Assembly (NCBI RefSeq): GCF_014931275.1
Contig: NZ_CP063110.1
Span: 310,001-374,000, forward strand
Reading direction: 5' to 3'
Origin: Haemophilus parainfluenzae
GTDB lineage: Bacteria; Pseudomonadota; Gammaproteobacteria; Enterobacterales; Pasteurellaceae
Length of the DNA stretch: 64,000 nucleotides
In this document: positions 53,754-63,372 of the stretch, piece by piece
Layout: each line of letters begins with the position of its first letter
Position numbering within the stretch: the stretch's first letter is position 1
Position numbers and translations under genes: made by a program
Notes under the pieces: generated by a model
Told to the model about the DNA's origin: nothing
Databases searched by the model: none
What the model saw: only the letters and a program-made list of their open reading frames with translations

Positions 53754-56700
53754 ATGTCCTTCCAACTTTCTAAAACCTACCGTCCTGAACGCCAACTCAT
53801 CACCGAAAACTATCGCTTAGATGAGAAAACGGCAGTAGATAACTTGCTTAAAACCTTAGATTTTACCCAAGAACAAGAAAAACGCATTACTAACAATGCG
53901 ATCAAACTTATTAACAAACTTCGCCATCTTAAACAAAAACAATATGGCGCAGATGCCTTAATGCAAGAATTCTCATTAAGCAGTGAAGAAGGTGTCGCAC
54001 TAATGTGCTTAGCTGAAGCGCTGTTACGTATTCCTGATGCAGAAACCCGCGATGATTTGATTTATGAAAAATTACGTGATGGTAACTGGAAATCTCACAT
54101 TGGTAACGCTAACTCATTTTTTATCAACGCAGCTAGTTATGGCTTAGTTTTCGGTAAAAAAATTAGTGAAAATTTAGACGAAAAAAGCCTCGCAAATGCG
54201 TTAAGCCGTAGCTTTGCTCGCTTCTCTGCCCCGATTATGCGTACGCTCATTGTAAAATCCATGCAAATCTTAGGGAAACAATTCGTAGCTGGCGTTACCA
54301 TGCAAGAAGCGCTAACGAACATTAAACCTCGTTATGAAAAAGGCTTTACCTTCTCTTTTGATATGCTTGGTGAAGCAGCCATGACCCAAGCGGATGCAGA
54401 TCGTTATTTTAATGATTATCTCCATGCCATTGAAAGTGTGGGGAAAGATGCTGCAGGTCGCACTATCTATAATGGTAACAGTGTTTCCGTTAAACTTTCT
54501 GCTATCCATCCAAAATATTGGCGTGCGAAATATGATCGTGTTATCGACGAGCTTTATCCGCGCGTAAAAGAACTTTTCTTACTCGCCCAAAAATATAACA
54601 TCAGTGTAAACATTGATGCTGAAGAAGCTAGCCGCTTAGAGCTATCTCTAGATTTAGTAGAAAAATTACTAGATGAGCCAGAACTCAAAGGTTACAAAGG
54701 TATTGGCTATGTTGTTCAAGCCTACTCTAAACGTTGCCCATTTGTGTTGGATTACTTAATCAATCTTGCCCGAGAAAAAGACGGTTACTTAATGATTCGC
54801 CTTGTAAAAGGAGCTTATTGGGATAGCGAAGTAAAATGGGCGCAAGCGGATGGCTTAGATGGTTTCCCGCTTTATACTCGCAAAAATCATACCGATATCT
54901 CTTATATTGCCTGTGCGAAAAAATTACTTGCTGCTCAAGATGTGATCTACCCTCAATTTGCGACTCATAACGTACAAACCATGTGTACGATCCACGAATT
55001 AGGTCAAGGCAAACAATTTGAATTCCAATGCTTACATGGCATGGGTGAAAGCTTATACGACAACATTGTTGGCAAAGAGAATTTTAATCGCCAAGTCCGT
55101 GTTTACGCCCCCGTAGGCACACACGAGACCTTATTAGCTTACTTAGTTCGCCGTTTATTAGAAAACGGGGCAAACTCATCATTTGTTCATCAATTGGTCG
55201 ATGAAAATATTCCGGTAGAACAATTAGTGATTCCGCCTTGGAAACTCTATGAGAAATCTAATGGTGAACCGAATAAATTAGTACGCAATCCACTTGAGCT
55301 ATTTAATGATCGTAGAAACTCTGCAGGTTTTGATTTAAGCAACGAATTTGAGTTAGCTAAATTAGAACAAGCATTAAACGAAGCACCTATCGAAAATGCG
55401 CAATCACTCACGGTGCTGGCTAATGCAGAAAACTTAGCTGCGCATACCGTGGTCAATCCAGCTAATCTGAAAGAGAACTTAGCAGAAGTTGCTTTCTTAA
55501 ACCCAACTGAAGCACAAGCTGTGTTTAACGCGGCAAATAATGAGACATGGGCAGCACAAAGCGCAACTGAACGAGCAAATGTATTACGAAAAGCCGCCAA
55601 TTTATACGAAGAAAACTTCGGCTTATTGATGAAACTTGCCATTGTTGAAGCTGGTAAAACATTACCAAATGCAATTGCAGAGCTACGAGAAGCGGTCGAT
55701 TTTCTCAGATATTATGCAAATCAGCTTGAATATCTCGCAAAAGATCAACACTTGGGTGCACCACGCGGAAAAGTTCTCTGTATTTCGCCTTGGAACTTCC
55801 CTTTAGCTATCTTTACTGGACAAGTCGCTGCAAGCCTTGCAGCAGGAAATGCGGTAATTGCTAAACCAGCAGAACAAACTTCTCTTATTGCATATGCAGC
55901 AGTAAAACTTTTACACCAAGCAGGCGTACCAAAAGAGGCATTACAATTGGTGCTTGGGGCAGGCGATTTAGGGGCGGCATTAGTACAACAAGCTTTTGAT
56001 GGCGTTGTGTTTACTGGCTCAACTGAAGTTGCAAAATTGATTGAAAAACGAATTGCACAAGCGGATAACGATCCTGTTTTAATCGCTGAAACTGGTGGAC
56101 AAAACGTATTAGTATCTGACTCCTCTGCATTACCAGAACAAGTTGTTGCAGACGTTTTAAGCTCTGCATTTGACTCTGCTGGTCAACGCTGTTCTGCACT
56201 ACGTATCTTGTTATTGCAAGAAGATGTCGCAGATCATTACTATAAAATGATTACAGAAGCGATTAACGAATTTAGCCTTGGCGACCCTCGTTTACTCTCA
56301 ACAGACATTGGCCCTGTAATTGATCAAGAAGCGAAACAAAATCTAGAAAATCATAAAGCGAATATGCGGAAAGTCGCTCGTGCTTATGTCGAATTAGAGG
56401 CACCAACCAATGGTCATTTTGTCGCACCAGCAGTCTATCTTTTAGATAATCTTAACCAATTACAACGTGAAGTGTTTGGCCCAATCTTACACATCGTGCG
56501 TTATAAAAAAGAGAACTTAGTTAACGTACTCAATGAAGTTAATGCGAAAGGTTATGCCCTCACTGGTGGTTGCCATAGCCGTATCCGTAAACAGATGGAC
56601 TTAGTTGAAAAACACCTCCACTGCGGTAACTTCTATATTAACCGTAATATTGTTGGTGCAGTTGTGGGCGTACAACCATTTGGTGGTCATGGTTTATCTG

Positions 56701-57206
56701 GTACAGGCCCGAAAGCCGGTGGCGAATTCTATTTGCAACGTTTAACAAAAACAGACCGCTACTACAGCCAATTTGGGGATGAAAACAGTCTAGGTAATGC
56801 ACAACCTGTTTTAGACAGTATTACTGGTGAACGCAACTCTTTAGCTTACTTGCCTTCTGAAGTAGCAATTCTAAATGGCGATTTAGCTACATCAGAAAAA
56901 GCTGCCAATAAACTATTGGCAAAAGGCTTTACGATTTTAGTTGAGCCAAGTCATCCATTAGCTAAATCTGGTAAAGCGGGCGTACGAGTTGATACTAAAC
57001 TAGGCCACTGCCAAAAAGGTATCTACTTAGCAGAATTAAGTAAAGAACGACGCCAATGGTTAGCTGAAAACAGCTCAGCTATTTTTAAATGCTATGATTG
57101 GCAAACTACCCAAGATATTTTACCGTTATACGATGAGTTCTCTCGCAGTTACAACATCACAGCTGCTGGCGGGAACACCTCGTTAATGTCTTCTGAAGAA
57201 CATTAA
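53754..57206 (+). CDS. putA: Bifunctional proline dehydrogenase / P5C dehydrogenase
   Basis: Oxidises proline to glutamate in two steps, passing electrons to the quinone pool. The 1150 residues contain an FAD-binding proline dehydrogenase domain (about 110-500, with MIRLVKGAYWDSEVKWAQ, YTRKNHTDISY), an aldehyde dehydrogenase domain (about 560-1010, CISPWNFPLAIFTGQVAASL, ETGGQN, catalytic Cys in DSAGQRCSALR), and a C-terminal ALDH-like fold. ATG 53754 follows AAGGGG. The N-terminal ribbon-helix-helix repressor domain of E. coli PutA (1320 residues) is missing, so this is a non-DNA-binding type. Operon with putP. Confidence 0.95.
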   Translation: MSFQLSKTYRPERQLITENYRLDEKTAVDNLLKTLDFTQEQEKRITNNAIKLINKLRHLKQKQYGADALMQEFSLSSEEGVALMCLAEALLRIPDAETRDDLIYEKLRDGNWKSHIGNANSFFINAASYGLVFGKKISENLDEKSLANALSRSFARFSAPIMRTLIVKSMQILGKQFVAGVTMQEALTNIKPRYEKGFTFSFDMLGEAAMTQADADRYFNDYLHAIESVGKDAAGRTIYNGNSVSVKLSAIHPKYWRAKYDRVIDELYPRVKELFLLAQKYNISVNIDAEEASRLELSLDLVEKLLDEPELKGYKGIGYVVQAYSKRCPFVLDYLINLAREKDGYLMIRLVKGAYWDSEVKWAQADGLDGFPLYTRKNHTDISYIACAKKLLAAQDVIYPQFATHNVQTMCTIHELGQGKQFEFQCLHGMGESLYDNIVGKENFNRQVRVYAPVGTHETLLAYLVRRLLENGANSSFVHQLVDENIPVEQLVIPPWKLYEKSNGEPNKLVRNPLELFNDRRNSAGFDLSNEFELAKLEQALNEAPIENAQSLTVLANAENLAAHTVVNPANLKENLAEVAFLNPTEAQAVFNAANNETWAAQSATERANVLRKAANLYEENFGLLMKLAIVEAGKTLPNAIAELREAVDFLRYYANQLEYLAKDQHLGAPRGKVLCISPWNFPLAIFTGQVAASLAAGNAVIAKPAEQTSLIAYAAVKLLHQAGVPKEALQLVLGAGDLGAALVQQAFDGVVFTGSTEVAKLIEKRIAQADNDPVLIAETGGQNVLVSDSSALPEQVVADVLSSAFDSAGQRCSALRILLLQEDVADHYYKMITEAINEFSLGDPRLLSTDIGPVIDQEAKQNLENHKANMRKVARAYVELEAPTNGHFVAPAVYLLDNLNQLQREVFGPILHIVRYKKENLVNVLNEVNAKGYALTGGCHSRIRKQMDLVEKHLHCGNFYINRNIVGAVVGVQPFGGHGLSGTGPKAGGEFYLQRLTKTDRYYSQFGDENSLGNAQPVLDSITGERNSLAYLPSEVAILNGDLATSEKAANKLLAKGFTILVEPSHPLAKSGKAGVRVDTKLGHCQKGIYLAELSKERRQWLAENSSAIFKCYDWQTTQDILPLYDEFSRSYNITAAGGNTSLMSSEEH

Positions 57207-57219
57207 GAAGGAGTAATTT

Positions 57220-58710
57220 ATGCAAATCTACATTACCTTTGGGCTCTATTTGCTCGTTATTTTAGGCATTGGATTATATGCCTACCGTTCCACGCAGAAT
57301 TTTGACGACTATATTCTAGGTGGTCGCAAAATGGGCAGTTTTGTTACTGCCATGTCTGCTGGTGCATCAGATATGTCCGGCTGGTTATTAATGGGATTAC
57401 CTGGAGCAATTTTTCTCTCTGGTTTATCCGAAGCTTGGATTGTTGTTGGGTTAACTATTGGGGCTTATTTGAACTATCGTGTTGTTGCTGGTCGCTTGCG
57501 TATTTTTACTGAAAAATATAGCAACGCCTTAACGTTACCGGAGTTCTTTGCACAACGTTTTCCACGTCAGAAAAAAGCACTGAAAATCATCTCTTCAGGT
57601 ATTATCTTGTTCTTCTTTACCATCTATTGTGCCTCTGGAGTAGTGGCTGGTGCGAAATTATTCCAAAGCCTATTAGGCATGGATTACACTACCGCGCTTT
57701 GGTTTGGTGCGATTGCAACCATTAGCTACACTTTTATTGGTGGGTACTTAGCAGTTTCTTGGAGTGATACCATTCAGGCTTCATTGATGATTTTTGCTCT
57801 AATTCTTGCTCCTGTGATGGTTATTCTCACGATCAGTTGGGATGATCTCAAAATGGCACTTGAAGCAAAATCTGCTGTAACAGGTATTCCTTATAGTAAC
57901 TGGTTGCACAACGTTTCTGGTATTGGTGTAGTGTCTGCCTTGGCATGGGGTTTAGGCTACTTCGGGCAACCACATATTTTGGCTCGCTTTATGGCTGCAG
58001 ACTCTGTTGCTTCTTTAAATAAAGCCCGCCAAATCGGTATTACTTGGATGATCCTTTGCTTAGGTGGTGCAGTTGCTGTCGGTTATTTTGGACTAGCTTA
58101 TTTCACTGAAAGAAACATTGACCTTGCGAATGCAGAATCTGTATTCATTGAATTATCCAAAGTCATGTTTAACCCTTGGATTGTCGGCATCATATTATCT
58201 GCAATTCTTGCCGCAATTATGAGTACCTTATCAGCGCAATTATTGATGTGTTCTGCGGCTATTACAGAAGATTTCTATAAAGGTTTCTTCCGTAAAAATG
58301 CCTCTAGCACAGAATTAGTTTGGGTTGGTCGCTTAATGGTGTTACTCATCTCTGTCATTGCTATCGTTATCGCACATGACCCTAACTCAAAAGTGATGGG
58401 ATTAGTTTCGTACGCTTGGGCTGGCTTTGGTGCTGCATTTGGACCAGTTGTGATTCTTTCTCTCTTTAACCGTAACATTAGCTCAAAAGCTGCATTATGG
58501 GGAATGCTATCTGGCTCTATCACCGTCGTTGCATGGAGCCCACTCATGCGCTATCTAGGCTGGGACGATTTATCCAAACTTTATGAGATTATTCCCGGTT
58601 TCTTAGTTTGCTCATTTATTACTTTAACATCATCTGTCTTTGCACCTGTTCATCCGAAAGTGCAACAACAATTTGATGAAGCCCTAGCAGAATTTGAAAC
58701 AAGATGCTAA
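57220..58710 (+). CDS. putP: Sodium/proline symporter
   Basis: Na+-coupled proline importer of the SSS family, 496 residues with about 13 membrane helices. Recognisable blocks are DDYILGGRKMGSFVTAMSAG, ASDMSGWLLMGLPGAIFLSG (sodium and proline site), EYS-like TEKYSNALTLPEFFAQRFP, and SWSDTIQASLMIFALILAPV. AGAAGGAG precedes the ATG, 14 bases after putA. It supplies the substrate of PutA. Confidence 0.95.
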   Translation: MQIYITFGLYLLVILGIGLYAYRSTQNFDDYILGGRKMGSFVTAMSAGASDMSGWLLMGLPGAIFLSGLSEAWIVVGLTIGAYLNYRVVAGRLRIFTEKYSNALTLPEFFAQRFPRQKKALKIISSGIILFFFTIYCASGVVAGAKLFQSLLGMDYTTALWFGAIATISYTFIGGYLAVSWSDTIQASLMIFALILAPVMVILTISWDDLKMALEAKSAVTGIPYSNWLHNVSGIGVVSALAWGLGYFGQPHILARFMAADSVASLNKARQIGITWMILCLGGAVAVGYFGLAYFTERNIDLANAESVFIELSKVMFNPWIVGIILSAILAAIMSTLSAQLLMCSAAITEDFYKGFFRKNASSTELVWVGRLMVLLISVIAIVIAHDPNSKVMGLVSYAWAGFGAAFGPVVILSLFNRNISSKAALWGMLSGSITVVAWSPLMRYLGWDDLSKLYEIIPGFLVCSFITLTSSVFAPVHPKVQQQFDEALAEFETRC

Positions 58711-58739
58711 CTTTATTTAACAAAAAACCTAAACAAAAT

Positions 58740-59163
58740 GATCTGACCAAAAAAAGTTAGACTGTTATTTAAAGGACTGCTTTCGATATTGTATCGGACT
58801 CAGTCCTTTTAATTTTAATTGGATTCGTTCTTCATTATAGTACCGGAAATAATCATTGATAACCTTTTCAAGTTCATCAATGCCAGTAAACGATTTTCCT
58901 GAAAACACTCCGTTTTCATTCGCCCAAAAAAGCTTTCCATTGCTGCATTATCCAAACTATTTCCTTTTCGTGACATACTTTGAGAAATCCAATATCTAAC
59001 GGTTTTTGCCGCTAAGTTGAAATGCTTTAATGTTAAAGCAAGATTTTCGTGTGTTCGAAATAGAAATTCACGACTTGTTGTTTGAAAAGTTGATTATATT
59101 TAGTCATAAAAAATCTGCACCTTAATCAGTTAGAAGTTTAGTCTAACTTTTGGGGTGCAGATC
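58740..59163 (-). mobile_element. Internally deleted IS3-family (IS150-like) element with both ends
   Basis: The 24-base terminal inverted repeats are GATCTGACCAAAAAAAGTTA... (58740-58763) and the complement of the sequence at 59140-59163 (GATCTGCACCCCAAAAGTTA...). Reading leftwards, the start of orfA (MTKYNQLFKQQVVNFYFEH, ATG at 59107-59105) is followed, after a frameshift and a large deletion, by the end of orfB (MSRKGNSLDNAAMESFFGRM, NDYFRYYNEERIQLKLKGLS). A second frameshift interrupts orfB. At 424 bp it is about a third of a full element and cannot encode a transposase. No clear target duplication is seen. Confidence 0.85.
58770..59107 (-). pseudogene. Degenerate transposase orfA/orfB of the deleted IS3 element
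   Basis: The pieces are OrfA residues 1-19, a frameshift, the helix-turn-helix half (LALTLKHFNLAAKTVRYWIS), direct fusion to the OrfB end (SMSRKGNSLDNA, with the last catalytic Glu region in AAMESFFGRMKTE), a further frameshift, and LKGLSPIQYRKQSFK with a stop near 58770. Confidence 0.8.
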
Positions 59164-59180
59164 ATGAACGGGAATTTTTC

Positions 59181-60047
59181 TTATTGTGCTTGTTTGAGTT
59201 TATTGATGGCTTCTTTATTGAAGAAGTAATGTGTGCCACAACATTCACACTGCATATCAATACTGCCTTTATGCTCTTCTAAGATTTCATCAATTTCAGC
59301 TTCTGGAATCAGTAATAATGCGGCTCCTGAACGTTCAGGTGAGCAACCGCAGAAGAAAGAAACAGTTTGCGGTTCAAAGACTTCCACCACTTCTTCATGA
59401 TATAAACGATACAGCAATTCTTCCGCTGGCAATCCAAATAACTCCTCATCTTTTACGGTTGCAGCTAAAGTGGTTAAATGCTCAAAATCCTCTGGCGTAC
59501 CTTGCCCATCAGGCATGATTTGCAACAACATCCCTGCAGTAACTGGTTTGCCTTCATATTCACCCGTGCGAATAATAAGCTGAGTTTGTAGCTGCTCTGA
59601 ACGGACAAAATAGTCTTCTAAACATTCCGTAATCGTTGGTTTATCTAAACCGATAACGCCTTGATAACGCTCGCCTTCAGTAGGAGCAATCGTAATCACT
59701 AACACACCTTTGCCGATCATATCATGCAAGCTCATGCCATCTTGAATATCACCTTGCACACGGGCTAATGCACGGATCTGTTGTTGGTCATTACCATTTA
59801 CTAAAGCTAATTTTAATGGGCCGTCACCTTGAATTTGAACAGTAATATTACCGTTAAATTTTAATGTTGCGGTCAACAAATTAGTCGCCACCATCATCTC
59901 ACCCAATAAGTTTTGTACCGCTTTTGGATAATGGTGGGTATTCAATGTATCCGTAAAGGTTTGGTTTAATCGTACCCATTCACCACGAACAGCACGGTTT
60001 TGGAAAAGGTAACGGTAAAGTTTGTCATTGTCTTGAGTGCAATTCAT
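59181..60047 (-). CDS. hslO: Redox-regulated holdase chaperone Hsp33
   Basis: Oxidation-activated chaperone that prevents aggregation under bleach or peroxide stress. The 288 residues show YRYLFQNRAVRGEWVRLNQT, LLGEMMVATNLLTATLKFNG and the C-terminal zinc switch CGC (about 237-239) and CECC (about 269-272, MQCECCGTHY). Length is typical (E. coli 292). The deleted IS3 element ends 17 bases after its stop. Confidence 0.96.
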   Translation of the reverse strand: MNCTQDNDKLYRYLFQNRAVRGEWVRLNQTFTDTLNTHHYPKAVQNLLGEMMVATNLLTATLKFNGNITVQIQGDGPLKLALVNGNDQQQIRALARVQGDIQDGMSLHDMIGKGVLVITIAPTEGERYQGVIGLDKPTITECLEDYFVRSEQLQTQLIIRTGEYEGKPVTAGMLLQIMPDGQGTPEDFEHLTTLAATVKDEELFGLPAEELLYRLYHEEVVEVFEPQTVSFFCGCSPERSGAALLLIPEAEIDEILEEHKGSIDMQCECCGTHYFFNKEAINKLKQAQ

Positions 60048-60182
60048 TATTTGTTCCTATTTATTCTTTGAGTAAAAGTGCGGTCAATTTTGAAAATAAA
60101 TTGTAAACGTTCAAAAAAGATGTCGTTTTGTTACCGCACTTTGTGCCTGTGCGATATTATGGGGGTGAAAATCAAAATTACA

Positions 60183-60219
60183 AGCCAAAAAGAAAAGCGG
60201 ATAGCTTTCACTATCCGCT
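60183..60219 (-). terminator. Terminator of the porin gene
   Basis: Arms AGCGGATAG (60196-60204) and CTATCCGCT (60211-60219) with a 6-base loop. In the minus-strand direction a T-rich tail (TTTCTTTTT) follows. Confidence 0.85.
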
Positions 60220-60244
60220 CGTTTTATAAGATTAAACTGATAAA

Positions 60245-61324
60245 TTACCAGTATGCACGTAAACCGATAACAGTTTTGAAATCACGGCTACGATCTACAG
60301 TGCTATTTTCGTATTTAGTACGAGTCGCTTGCCATTCTAAGAATGGTTTCACTTTTAAAGAACCTTGGTTAAACACATAGTATTCAGTACCAACCATGAA
60401 TTGGCGAGTTCTGTCTGTATTATTACTGTGTTTATCTGTTTTATATGCATACATTGCATAAACGTTCCAATCTTCGTTTAAACCTTGACGAACAATCGCA
60501 CGCACTTCATTTTTAGTACGTTTGTCACCTTGGTTTTTGGTTACTTGACGCTCCAAATCTAAGCCATAAGTGGTGTGAACGAAGTTATATGCTAAACCTA
60601 AGCCATAAGCATTACGGAATAATGACGTGTTGTTTGCATTTTCGGAAATTTCACGAGTAAAACCTGCTGCTACAGTTACATTTTGAATGCTATCAATTGC
60701 ATGGTTGAAGATAAGACCTGTACCCCAAGCATTTTTACGTTTGTTTGTTAAATCAAGGTTTTTCATGCTACGTTTGCTTGAACCACCGTAGTACGCACCA
60801 AATTTAACTTTGTTATCACCATAGTTACCGTTGTACACGTATTGAGTTACACGACGAGCAGAACCATCTAATAAGCCATCAGATAAGCTGTAAGTATTTG
60901 CTAAGTCGGTTTGTTTTACTTCATCAGTGATAGTTGGCATGTTACCGTAAGTTAACTCACCAAATTGTTTGTGGCCAATACCTGCGTAAAGGAAGTGTGT
61001 ATAAACATGGTCAAAATCATGTTGTGAAGGTGCTTCACCACGCATACGCCATTCAGCACGGCCTAAAGCGTAGAAATCACCGCCTAAACTTTGTTTTAAT
61101 TTAATACCAAAACGTGAACCATTGTTGTCTACTGCGTGGTTGATGTGCTCTTTGCTTTCACCGCCCGCTACATAGTTGGTTTTGTTAGAGGTGCTTTCCC
61201 ACTTAACACGTAAAGAACCATAGAAATCGACATCCGTACCAGTTTGGTCAACATGGAAGTTATAAGCTTGTGCAGAACCTGCTGCTAATGCAGCTACAGA
61301 TAAAGCAAGAAGTGTTTTTTTCAT
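60245..61324 (-). CDS. OmpP2-like outer-membrane porin
   Basis: Trimeric general porin of the outer membrane. The 359 residues begin with a Sec signal MKKTLLALSVAALAAGSAQA, then beta-strand-rich sequence (VDFYGSLRVKWEST, GSRFGIKLKQSLGGDFYALG, FGELTYGN) and end in the barrel signal VIGLRAYW with a C-terminal aromatic residue. The start at 61324 follows AAGGAAAG; the frame is open 20 codons further upstream without a ribosome site. It resembles Haemophilus OmpP2 and other Gram-negative porins in length and strand pattern. Confidence 0.9.
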   Translation of the reverse strand: MKKTLLALSVAALAAGSAQAYNFHVDQTGTDVDFYGSLRVKWESTSNKTNYVAGGESKEHINHAVDNNGSRFGIKLKQSLGGDFYALGRAEWRMRGEAPSQHDFDHVYTHFLYAGIGHKQFGELTYGNMPTITDEVKQTDLANTYSLSDGLLDGSARRVTQYVYNGNYGDNKVKFGAYYGGSSKRSMKNLDLTNKRKNAWGTGLIFNHAIDSIQNVTVAAGFTREISENANNTSLFRNAYGLGLAYNFVHTTYGLDLERQVTKNQGDKRTKNEVRAIVRQGLNEDWNVYAMYAYKTDKHSNNTDRTRQFMVGTEYYVFNQGSLKVKPFLEWQATRTKYENSTVDRSRDFKTVIGLRAYW

Positions 61325-61488
61325 AACGCTTTCCTTATGATTTAATGAAGTTAATAAAAAATTGAACTTTTTTAGTCTATACACCAGAACCTGAATGTGT
61401 CAATCTTAAATTTTCCCAACTATCAGAAAATAGACAATATTTTAACTAAAATTAATCTAGATCAATACATTTCCAATTATTCTACAAA

Positions 61489-62442
61489 CTATTTAATTAA
61501 TGTATTTAGGCTAGAAAAGACCTGCTCTGAGGTAATTTTCTCCATCGAATTGGCAATTAAATAACACTGATTTTGACCATAACAACCAATTAAGGTCGGA
61601 TCAGTTGCGCCATAAAGCGTAATATTGGGTTTGTCCAGTGCGGCCGTTAAATGAGCAAGCCCTGTGTCTACCGATACCACGGCTTTCGCATTAGCTATTT
61701 GGTAAGCCAATTCATTTAATGAAAGTTTAGGCAAAACGACTACATGAGATAAACCGACTGCTAATCGCTCTGCTCTCGCCTTTTCTTTTTCATTTCCCCA
61801 AGGTAAACGAACTTGAACAGAAAGTGCGGTCAGTTTTTCAATTAAATTTCGCCATTCATGTTCTAGCCAATGCTTTTCATCTCTTGTCGTAGAATGAAAA
61901 AAGATCACGTAAGGTTCGATAAAATCTGCGGAAATAAAATGACGCGCAATATCGTAATCCCCTTTCTCTTTCGGTAATGGATAAGATAAGGCTTGTGCAA
62001 AAAGTTGACGAATACGTTCTACCGCATGTTGTTGATAGGAAATCGCGTATTTTTTATCGTAGAACAAGGAAGCTATCGGCTCACGGATACTCTTGCGATC
62101 ATAGCCATGTTTGACGCCATTAGCTAATCGTGTCGCAAAAAAAGCGCTCTTAAAAAGCCCTTGAGCGTCAATCACGGCATCATATTGATTGGCTTGTAAT
62201 AAAGTGCGGTAAGATTTCCATTCGTTTTTTGTTTGAGCTGAAAAAGGCGATTTTCGCCAACGTCTTAAAGCAATTGGAATGATTTGATTCACTGCCGAAT
62301 GCCAACGTGGAATTTCTGCAAAATTCTCTTCCACCACCCAATCAATAGAGAGATTAGGAATAGCACGCTGTGCATCAGTCAATGCCGGCAAAGTATGAAT
62401 CACATCGCCCATAGAGGAAGTCTTAATCACACATACTTTCAT
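61489..62442 (-). CDS. waaC: Lipopolysaccharide heptosyltransferase I
   Basis: Adds the first L-glycero-D-manno-heptose to Kdo in the inner core of lipooligosaccharide (called OpsX in H. influenzae). The 317-residue GT9 protein matches WaaC closely at the N-terminus (MKVCVIKTSSMGDVIHTLPA, LSIDWVVEENFAEIPRWH, IPIALRRWRKSPFSAQTKNE) and has the C-terminal ADP-heptose site VSVDTGLAHLTAAL and TLYGATDPTLIG. Its ATG overlaps the stop of the upstream EamA gene by four bases (ATGA), so the two are translationally coupled. Confidence 0.94.
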   Translation of the reverse strand: MKVCVIKTSSMGDVIHTLPALTDAQRAIPNLSIDWVVEENFAEIPRWHSAVNQIIPIALRRWRKSPFSAQTKNEWKSYRTLLQANQYDAVIDAQGLFKSAFFATRLANGVKHGYDRKSIREPIASLFYDKKYAISYQQHAVERIRQLFAQALSYPLPKEKGDYDIARHFISADFIEPYVIFFHSTTRDEKHWLEHEWRNLIEKLTALSVQVRLPWGNEKEKARAERLAVGLSHVVVLPKLSLNELAYQIANAKAVVSVDTGLAHLTAALDKPNITLYGATDPTLIGCYGQNQCYLIANSMEKITSEQVFSSLNTLIK

Positions 62443-63344
62443 TTAATTAACCTTCTTCCCCAGTGCATAATTCCAAGCCCTGATACGGCTAAAATGCCTC
62501 CAATAATTAAGGAGGAATCTACTTGTTCATTCAACCAAACGGCTGAAAATAAAATGCCTAAAATAGGCACAAGAATAATATAAGCCGAGGCATTGCCTGC
62601 CCCTAAGTGTTTCACACCATCAAAATACCATGCATAGGCTAATACCGTTGCACCAAATGCAAGACCAAGTAAACTTATCCACTCACCTTGTGATAAATTA
62701 AGTACTGTCAGCCAACCGTCCGAGCTTTCCACGCATAGAGCACTAATAAACAACAATAAAAAACCAAAAATGGAAGATAATGTGGTTGCGGTGAGAGAAT
62801 CAATGCCCGCGAGTACTTTTCTCGCCAATAAGGTGTAAACGACCCAACAAATTAGTGCACCAATTAATAATATTTGCCCAAATCCAAAGGAATCCATCAT
62901 TTGTAAAAAATTCCCTTTTGTGAGAGCCAATAATGTTCCACTCATGGCAATAACCATTCCGATTATTACCCAACGATTCCATTTTTCTTTAAATAAAAAA
63001 ATCGCCAAAAGCGTGGTAAATACAGGGTTTGTCGCCACAATAACAGCCGCTTGTCCCGCGGGAAGATATTTCAACCCCCAGATAAAAAATGTGGAATAGG
63101 CGAAAACACCGAAAAAGGCAGTTACAAACAACCCCATCCACTGATTAGCGTTTAGTTGTTTAGCATATTTGAAGCGATTTGCCGCATATAGCCAAATAAT
63201 GAGTGGAATAATGGCGAAAAAAAAGCGCACGCTTGAAGCAACAAATGTCGGCATAGCTTGGGCAACCACTCGTCCCCAAGGCCAAGAGGCGCCCCATAAA
63301 ATCACCATTCCAATTAATTGTAAATGTATGCGGAGAGGGTTCAT
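62439..63344 (-). CDS. EamA/DMT family transporter
   Basis: Ten-helix inner-membrane exporter of 301 residues with two EamA repeats (WGASWPWGRVVAQAMPTFVA in the first, YAWYFDGVKHLGAGNASAYI in the second). The pairing with waaC by ATGA overlap may only reflect operon structure. The substrate is unknown. The sequence differs clearly from the other EamA gene at 39481. Confidence 0.88.
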   Translation of the reverse strand: MNPLRIHLQLIGMVILWGASWPWGRVVAQAMPTFVASSVRFFFAIIPLIIWLYAANRFKYAKQLNANQWMGLFVTAFFGVFAYSTFFIWGLKYLPAGQAAVIVATNPVFTTLLAIFLFKEKWNRWVIIGMVIAMSGTLLALTKGNFLQMMDSFGFGQILLIGALICWVVYTLLARKVLAGIDSLTATTLSSIFGFLLLFISALCVESSDGWLTVLNLSQGEWISLLGLAFGATVLAYAWYFDGVKHLGAGNASAYIILVPILGILFSAVWLNEQVDSSLIIGGILAVSGLGIMHWGRRLIK

Positions 63345-63372
63345 ATCATTAACATATCCTGTTAGGCCTTTT

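Noticed and set aside
60078..60380. 100-codon plus-strand frame overlapping the porin 3' end
   Set aside because: It runs antisense to the porin barrel end and across its terminator, with no family features.
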